This document shows, in pieces, positions 39,942 through 45,022 of a stretch of 45,022 nucleotides of DNA (positions within the stretch are counted from its first letter, which is position 1; the number at the start of each line of letters is the position of its first letter). A program made the translations under genes and the position numbers. The notes below the pieces were generated by a model. It was not told where the DNA came from. It was given only the letters and a program-made list of their open reading frames with translations, and searched no databases. The stretch is from Bacilli bacterium (GTDB lineage: Bacteria; Bacillota_I; Bacilli_A; RF39; UBA660), in the NCBI GenBank assembly GCA_017887425.1, contig JAGHHZ010000007.1, positions 1-45,022 on the forward strand, in the 5' to 3' direction.

Positions 39942-42539
39942 CATATATTTATTTATAATAGTAATAACTTCCTTTACTTCATTTACTAATAGATTAAAAT
40001 TATTATGGATATAAGTTACATCATTATCTTTACTTTTTAATTCTTGCTGTAAAGCAATATCCGCTAATTTATTAAATCCTAAATATCTACTATCACTTTT
40101 CAAAGAGTGTACTAAAATAGCATAATTAGCTAAATCATTTTGATTTTTATAATTATTTAAATTATTAATTTTATCTTTTATTGTCTCCATAAACTCTTTA
40201 AGTAAATCATTATATGTGTTAATGTCTCCTAATAATTCTAAAGACTTATCAATATCAACATTATTAGCTTTTAGATATTCAATACTTCCTTTAAAAGAAT
40301 TAGTGTTTAATGCATTATCTATAATACTATTCAATACACTTTTATCAATTGGTTTAGAAATATATCCATCAAAACCACTATTTAAGTATTTTTCTTTAGC
40401 ACCATCAACAGCATCAGCTGTTAAAGCAATTATTTTAGTATTGAAATTAGGAATTTGTTTTAACTTATTTAATAGTTCTACACCATCCATTTCAGGCATC
40501 ATAATATCAACAAATATTAAATCATATTTTTTGCCACTATTAATTAAATTTAAACATTCCATTCCACTTAAACAAGATTCAACTATAAAATTATATGGTT
40601 TCAAAAAATTAATTGCAATCATAATATTAACCTTATTATCATCAACTATCAGTACTCTTTTGTTAGGATAACTTTTTAAATTATCATTATTTTCTTTAGC
40701 TTCGCTAACAGGTAATACTTGACTTGGTGAATTATCAACATTAATATATTTTCTTAAAATTCGATACAATTCAGATTTTTCAATTGGTTTAGCCAAATAA
40801 TCATCAAAACCATCTTTTAAATACTGCTCTTTCATTCCATTTATTGCATTAGCAGTTAATACAATAGTTGGTGTATTAAAATTAGGAATTTCTTTTAATT
40901 TAGCTAATACTTCTGTTCCACGCATTTTAGGCATCATGTCATCCAATAAAATCAAATCATACTTATTGCCACTATTAATTAAATTTAAACATTCTGCTCC
41001 ACTTTCAGCAGTAGTAATAGTTGGATTATATTTAACTAACAATTTTTGAGCAACTTTTAAATTTAATTTGTTATCATCGACAATTAAAATTTTTTTATTA
41101 GTTAAGTCTAAATTAAAGTCATCAGTTTCTTCTTTTTCAACTTCAATTTTAGCTAAAGATAATCTCTGATCAATTGCTACTTTAAATTCTGAGCCTTCTC
41201 CATAAGTACTATTGACAACAATTTTACCATTCATCATTTCAACTAATTGTTTAGTGATTGCAAGTCCTAAACCAGTTCCTTCAATAGTAGTGTTTCTATC
41301 TTCATCAATCCTTTGAAATTTAGTAAATAACTTACCAATATCTTTTTGTTTAATTCCTCGGCCACTATCTTTAACAGATATAATTAAACGACAAATATTA
41401 TTATTTTTAACACATTTAACATCCAAACTAATAAATCCATGATCAGTATATTTAACAGCGTTAGTTAATAAATTAATCAATATTTTTTTAACATTCATAT
41501 GATCGCCATATAAAACTAATGGCAAATCTTCAGCAATGTTGACTTTAAAATCTAATGGCTTATCACCTATTCTAGCTCGAATAAGCTTTACTACATTATC
41601 AAACAATTTTTTAGAGCTATAGTCTGATTCAACTAGTTCTAATTTACCAGCTTCAATTTTAGAAATATCCAAAATTCCATTAACTATTTCTAGTAATGTT
41701 TTAGAAGCACTAACAACATCGCTAGCGTTTTCTTTTGCTTCTTCTAAACTATCCGCATTAATAATACATTCTGAGAAACCAACTATTGCATTTAACGGTG
41801 TTCTAATTTCATGAGACATACTTGATAAGAAATCCGACTTAGCACGATTAGCTTTTTCAGCAGTATCTTTAGCCAAATTCAAATAATTAATCATTTTAAC
41901 GTCAGGATTTTCGATTGTAAAATACATCATTAACATAATATATGACTCTAAGGCTGTAACCATTAATAACTGTGGATTTGTAAATTGAATAGCAGAAACA
42001 ATTACCCCTAATATAATAAAAGACAAAAGGGGCAAATATTTTTTATTTTTTAATTTTTTATAATGCGTTACCATAACCATCAATATTACCAAAACAATTA
42101 TTCCTGTAAAAATATAAGTTATATTAACTGAACTTCCAGAGGCATAAATGGCTGTATCCGTTTTGATATGTTCGATTGGTAAAATAGAAATAATGATAGC
42201 AGCAATAAAAAACAAAAATGTCGTTATTTTCATTAATCTAATCCGAAAATTTTTATATGTGTCGCAACTTATTATCAGAACATAATACATAAATAAAATT
42301 GCCCAACCAATTAAAAACACCATATAAGTTTTAACAATGATATCTCTAAATATTATTGGCGAATTATTAATAGAACATATAATTGAACATCCTAACTCAA
42401 GTAATAAACCAATCAAATTGACAATTATCAAATATCCATACAATGTCGTCTCATAATTTTTTACTCTTTTTTTAGTAAAATAAACTAAATTTATTAATAT
42501 ACTTACACATAATCCACTTATGATAAAACCAATACCCAT
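39936..42539 (-). CDS. Hybrid sensor histidine kinase with two receiver domains and HPt
   Basis: 867 aa. About seven membrane helices occupy the first ~210 residues without an extracellular sensor domain. Then follow HisKA with the phospho-acceptor in SHEIRTPLNA (His243) and HATPase with N-box LTNAVKYT, G1 DSGRGI and GTGLGL. Receiver 1 has VDDN and the Asp of LLDDMMPKM; receiver 2 has VDDN and VDIMMPEMDG. The C-terminal HPt domain has its His in LVHSLKSDSRYLG. Both receivers keep acidic pocket, Asp and Lys. A full internal phosphorelay is thus encoded in one chain; no output regulator gene is adjacent. Binding site GGAGGG. Confidence 0.93.
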   Translation of the reverse strand: MGIGFIISGLCVSILINLVYFTKKRVKNYETTLYGYLIIVNLIGLLLELGCSIICSINNSPIIFRDIIVKTYMVFLIGWAILFMYYVLIISCDTYKNFRIRLMKITTFLFFIAAIIISILPIEHIKTDTAIYASGSSVNITYIFTGIIVLVILMVMVTHYKKLKNKKYLPLLSFIILGVIVSAIQFTNPQLLMVTALESYIMLMMYFTIENPDVKMINYLNLAKDTAEKANRAKSDFLSSMSHEIRTPLNAIVGFSECIINADSLEEAKENASDVVSASKTLLEIVNGILDISKIEAGKLELVESDYSSKKLFDNVVKLIRARIGDKPLDFKVNIAEDLPLVLYGDHMNVKKILINLLTNAVKYTDHGFISLDVKCVKNNNICRLIISVKDSGRGIKQKDIGKLFTKFQRIDEDRNTTIEGTGLGLAITKQLVEMMNGKIVVNSTYGEGSEFKVAIDQRLSLAKIEVEKEETDDFNLDLTNKKILIVDDNKLNLKVAQKLLVKYNPTITTAESGAECLNLINSGNKYDLILLDDMMPKMRGTEVLAKLKEIPNFNTPTIVLTANAINGMKEQYLKDGFDDYLAKPIEKSELYRILRKYINVDNSPSQVLPVSEAKENNDNLKSYPNKRVLIVDDNKVNIMIAINFLKPYNFIVESCLSGMECLNLINSGKKYDLIFVDIMMPEMDGVELLNKLKQIPNFNTKIIALTADAVDGAKEKYLNSGFDGYISKPIDKSVLNSIIDNALNTNSFKGSIEYLKANNVDIDKSLELLGDINTYNDLLKEFMETIKDKINNLNNYKNQNDLANYAILVHSLKSDSRYLGFNKLADIALQQELKSKDNDVTYIHNNFNLLVNEVKEVITIINKYMN

Positions 42540-42564
42540 ACAAAGCCCTCCATATTATAGCTTT

Positions 42565-42573
42565 ATTATACCA
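42565..42573 (-). promoter_or_regulatory. Promoter of the hybrid kinase gene
   Basis: Extended -10 TGGTATAAT (42573-42565) with TTTACT 18 bp upstream, inside the terminator of the preceding gene. Confidence 0.5.
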
Positions 42574-42582
42574 CAATTAACA

Positions 42583-42622
42583 AAAAAAAGTAAAAATTAT
42601 TATTTTAAAACTTTTACTTTTT
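42583..42622 (-). terminator. Terminator of the AMP-ligase gene, overlapping its 3' end
   Basis: 11-bp inverted repeat AAAAAGTAAAA / TTTTACTTTTT (42622-42612 and 42595-42585) plus further T. The 5' arm is formed by the last Lys/Val codons of the gene. Confidence 0.65.
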
Positions 42623-44540
42623 CTTTTTCTTTATATGGCTTTAACTTGATTTCAGAATCTTCATAAATAGGCATAACACATTTTTCAGTTATTCCTTCCG
42701 CAATTAATGTTTGACGATTACGTTTTTCTGATTTATTTCCAACAAATCCTTCATCAAAACTTCTTACGCGATAAAATATTTTATTGGCTAGCTCGTCACC
42801 AAATTTGTTAATGATTCTTTTCTTAATACTCATAAGAATTTTTTCTTTATTTTGAGCAGCCGTCGGCATAAATTCAAGATGAATAACAACGGAATCTCCA
42901 AAATTTACTACTTCATAAGATAAAATATGTTTTGTATCCTTTTCTACTTCTAAACCAATTTGGAAAAGTGGAATTTTTGTTCCATCATCTAAAACAAATT
43001 CATCTCCAACTCTTCCTAATATATTAACAGTACCATATTTTTCAATATAAGCATACGCATTACAATTATTCCAAATTTCTCCATCACTATCAATAAATTT
43101 ACTTTTTTTAGTAGCATCTGGATTATTTTTATATTCTTTCATTTGTGTTGGCGTTTTTACTCCTAAAATACCTACACTACCTCTAGGCAATTTATTACCG
43201 TTTTCATCAAAAACAGCCATTTGAACCATCGCATATTTTTTTAACTCACATCTTGAACCAGTTAACTTATATTTAGGATGTAAGCTTTGCAAAGAACGAT
43301 ATGGAGTAAAGAACATTCCACCTCTTTCTGTATCGCCACCACCAATTGATAATGGCACTGGTGCTAATGGACGTGGTAATTTACCAACACCACATTTTGC
43401 TTTTCTTAACATTTTGTTAATAAATTTCTCTTCACCTTTAGAAGTTGGCTCTCCAACTGATGTAAGCATCATCATATAAGGCATTGTAAAATTTTCAAAA
43501 CGAGGATCTTTATATAATTTTTTGGCGGCATCAACTAACATATTTCTTGGCACAGAAACATAGTTTGGTTTATTTATCGCTAAACTATATAAAAGAAATT
43601 CTCTTTGGTAAATCGGCTCTAAAGCAACAGTACATCCTTTATACAATACATCTGACATGCTAGAAATAAGCGATGTATTAGAAAAAGTTGGAATAAGCAT
43701 TTCACCAATTAAATCAGTCATTTGTGGTAATCCAGATAAATCTGGGTCTTGAAAACGTCCAATTGTTACTAAACTACGATTTCTATGAATCATTGCTTTA
43801 GGTTTATTGCTAGTAGTTCCACCACTATATGTAACTAAAAATTCTGCGTCGATATCGCCAATAGGATAATCAGTAATTGCTTTAGACGGACTATCAGCTT
43901 CTTTTAAAAATTCTTGTTTTGATATGATTCTTTGATCATTTTTTCTATATAATTCTACCTTATTTTCAAAATCATAAAAATCTTTATCTAATTCAATATA
44001 CGGATCTTGACCGTTTTTTAATGAGTCAGTTAAAGAAAACATAACAATCTCATTTACTTTTGATTCGTCAATTGATTCTTTAATTTTACTATATTGATCA
44101 TCGCCACAAATAATAAAATCAGTATCACATCCATTAATAATTTCTGTTACATAATCTTTTTCAAATGAGCCAAAAGAATTCATCTTCGCTTCTAACAAAT
44201 TAATTGCCATCATCGTATAAACAAATTCTGGACTTGGAGACATGCAAACAGGTACTTCAACACCTTTAGTAACACCTTTTTTGCTAAGAACAGAAGCATA
44301 TTTAGAAGCATTTTCAAACATTTCACGATAAGTAACTTTAGTTCCACGGTAAAAAAGCGCTGTTGCATCTAAATTATTCTTATTTCGTTCAAATAAATCA
44401 CGTACCCAAGCTCGATTGTGATTTACTTCAACGTCGACAAGACCCTTCTTAGCTTTATCAGATAGTTCGTCAAGATTGATATCAAATCTATCCTTTAAAA
44501 TTTGTTTTGTATATTCATATTCGGTTAGATCATTAATCAT
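42600..44540 (-). CDS. AMP-forming acyl-CoA synthetase/ligase family protein
   Basis: 646-aa member of the ANL adenylating superfamily. The P-loop-like motif is TYSGGTTSNKPKAMIHRNRS; FYRGTKVTYREMFENA and GVTKGVEVPVCMSPSPEFVY form the N-terminal core. GRVGDEFVLDDG precedes the hinge and the C-terminal subdomain contains a late catalytic-type Lys region (EKRNRQTLIAEG). It should activate a carboxylate as acyl-AMP, then transfer it to CoA or another thiol. Substrate unknown. It is monocistronic, with a strong promoter and GGGGG-rich binding site, and the divergent gene encodes an envelope protein. The motif around 370 (GGGDTERGGMFF) is unusual for fatty acid CoA ligases. Confidence 0.85.
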   Translation of the reverse strand: MINDLTEYEYTKQILKDRFDINLDELSDKAKKGLVDVEVNHNRAWVRDLFERNKNNLDATALFYRGTKVTYREMFENASKYASVLSKKGVTKGVEVPVCMSPSPEFVYTMMAINLLEAKMNSFGSFEKDYVTEIINGCDTDFIICGDDQYSKIKESIDESKVNEIVMFSLTDSLKNGQDPYIELDKDFYDFENKVELYRKNDQRIISKQEFLKEADSPSKAITDYPIGDIDAEFLVTYSGGTTSNKPKAMIHRNRSLVTIGRFQDPDLSGLPQMTDLIGEMLIPTFSNTSLISSMSDVLYKGCTVALEPIYQREFLLYSLAINKPNYVSVPRNMLVDAAKKLYKDPRFENFTMPYMMMLTSVGEPTSKGEEKFINKMLRKAKCGVGKLPRPLAPVPLSIGGGDTERGGMFFTPYRSLQSLHPKYKLTGSRCELKKYAMVQMAVFDENGNKLPRGSVGILGVKTPTQMKEYKNNPDATKKSKFIDSDGEIWNNCNAYAYIEKYGTVNILGRVGDEFVLDDGTKIPLFQIGLEVEKDTKHILSYEVVNFGDSVVIHLEFMPTAAQNKEKILMSIKKRIINKFGDELANKIFYRVRSFDEGFVGNKSEKRNRQTLIAEGITEKCVMPIYEDSEIKLKPYKEKEKVKVLK

Positions 44541-44565
44541 AAATTTCCCCCTTTAATAATCACCG

Positions 44566-44599
44566 ATGTTATTCTAACATATGTAAGAAATATTGTCAA
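44566..44599 (-). promoter_or_regulatory. Promoter of the AMP-ligase gene with overlapping palindrome
   Basis: TTGACA (44599-44594), 17-bp spacer, TAGAAT (44576-44571). A perfect palindrome ATGTTA-ttc-TAACAT (44566-44580) covers the -10, an operator candidate. Confidence 0.75.
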
Positions 44600-44613
44600 T
44601 TTTTGATATTTTA

Positions 44614-44642
44614 TAGACAACAAACTTTGAATATAGTATAAT
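44614..44642 (+). promoter_or_regulatory. Promoter of the M15-like peptidase gene
   Basis: TAGACA (44614-44619), 17-bp spacer, TATAAT (44637-44642). Confidence 0.7.
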
Positions 44643-44667
44643 TTAATTAAGAAAGATAGGTGTTGCT

Positions 44668-45022
44668 ATGGAAAAAAAGTTAGATAAAAACATAATTAAA
44701 AGACTTGTATTTGTCGTAGTATTCGTTGTTGTTGTAGTAGGAATTATTTTAATTATTCAAAATAGTAATAAAACAGAAAAAGCTTTAAAAGAATTAGGTT
44801 ATTCAAAAGAAGATATCACCGTTATCACTGAAAAATTAAGTGAAACGGATATTGAAAAAGTATTAAATATGGAATATAATCAAAAACTAGCCAGTATCAT
44901 AAGTGCTCAATATTATATTCCTGATAATTTAGATAGGTATTTAGCTTATTCTCCTAAAACAGATAATATCGATGATATTATTAGCATCGTTAATGTAGGA
45001 GCAGATAGTGAATGGTATACAA
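44668..45022 (+). CDS. Membrane-anchored protein, probable M15 (VanY-type) D,D-carboxypeptidase, N-terminal part
   Basis: 118 codons are visible before the window ends. A short basic N-terminus is followed by one hydrophobic signal-anchor (LVFVVVFVVVVVGIILII). An extracytoplasmic region follows with a helix-rich segment ALKELGYSKEDI and KLSETDIEKVL. The stretch IPDNLDRYLAYSP and IISIVNVGADSEWYT resembles the region that precedes the catalytic domain in M15B D-alanyl-D-alanine carboxypeptidases of gut Firmicutes. The zinc-binding motifs lie outside the window, so the family is assigned from the pre-domain only. ATG 44668 has the site GATAGGTG. Confidence 0.7.
   Translation, partial: MEKKLDKNIIKRLVFVVVFVVVVVGIILIIQNSNKTEKALKELGYSKEDITVITEKLSETDIEKVLNMEYNQKLASIISAQYYIPDNLDRYLAYSPKTDNIDDIISIVNVGADSEWYT

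Noticed and set aside
40216-40671. Plus-strand 151-codon ORF opposite the hybrid kinase receivers.
   Set aside because: It is the mirror of the conserved receiver domain coding sequence; no ribosome binding site and typical antisense composition.
1-45022. tRNA, rRNA, insertion sequences, prophage genes or CRISPR arrays.
   Set aside because: None were seen: no transposase, integrase or cas motifs and no tRNA-like cloverleaf with a CCA end or T-loop consensus were found on reading both strands; a covariance scan was not possible.

Overview
The window is very AT-rich DNA from a low-GC Gram-positive bacterium. It is probably an anaerobic, gut-type Bacilli or Firmicutes lineage close to the Erysipelotrichia/RF39 side; this placement is inferred from gene content and base composition, not from a marker-gene search. 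The standard bacterial code is used: TGA is a genuine stop, for example in ATGA overlaps at 8316-8319, 13157-13160 and 31006-31009. The cell has a peptidoglycan wall (DacA, alanine racemase, an M15-type peptidase) and a Gram-positive AddAB system. Regulation is typically Firmicute, with a T-box, a lysine riboswitch, a leader-peptide attenuator, TTGACA-N17-TATAAT promoters and many intrinsic terminators.

Layout. 1-140: end of a collagen-like GXT-repeat protein. 275-1712 (minus): yqeG-yqeH. 1879-7082 (minus): a T-box with an apparent Asn (AAC) specifier, then gatC-gatA-gatB-aspS, an indirect Asn-tRNA/Gln-tRNA supply operon. 7091-10653 (plus): a divergent lysine-riboswitch operon with a GNAT-like protein and an M20C dipeptidase, followed by an FkbM methyltransferase. 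10760-15453 (minus): arginine deiminase operon arcA-arcB-arcC-arcD. 15462-20811 (minus): addB-addA. 20812-21431: a gene-poor stretch that holds a candidate ~60-nt RNA with its own strong promoter, a complete mini-transcription unit for a frameshifted ~23-aa hydrophobic peptide, and a structured element. 21432-23160 (minus): Nudix hydrolase and dacA.

23309-29936 (minus) is the most interesting block. It is an apparent, undescribed RiPP operon: a 26-residue precursor ending in SCHYHI, a radical SAM/SPASM maturase, a TetM-like ribosomal protection GTPase, a SAM methyltransferase, an alanine racemase and an MccF-like S66 carboxypeptidase. It is divergent from a LysR regulator and an ATP-grasp ligase (30122-31854), with a perfect 9-bp palindrome between them. 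The GTPase and the S66 peptidase look like self-immunity, which suggests a product acting on translation; this is inference.

31884-34200 (minus): an operon with an ASCH-cytidine deaminase fusion, a GNAT acetyltransferase and an amidohydrolase. It is preceded by a 20-codon leader ORF whose sequence can pair perfectly over 12 nt with the 5' side of an intrinsic terminator, so it is a ribosome-dependent attenuator. A resistance or nucleoside-salvage role is plausible. 34305-36497 (plus): DUF2207 membrane protein. 36530-39864 (minus): a polyamine-type cluster (glutathionylspermidine-synthetase-like ligase, an unknown protein, homospermidine-synthase-like enzyme). 39936-42539 (minus): hybrid sensor kinase. 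42600-44540 (minus): AMP-forming acyl ligase. 44668 to the end (plus): start of a membrane-anchored protein resembling M15 peptidases.
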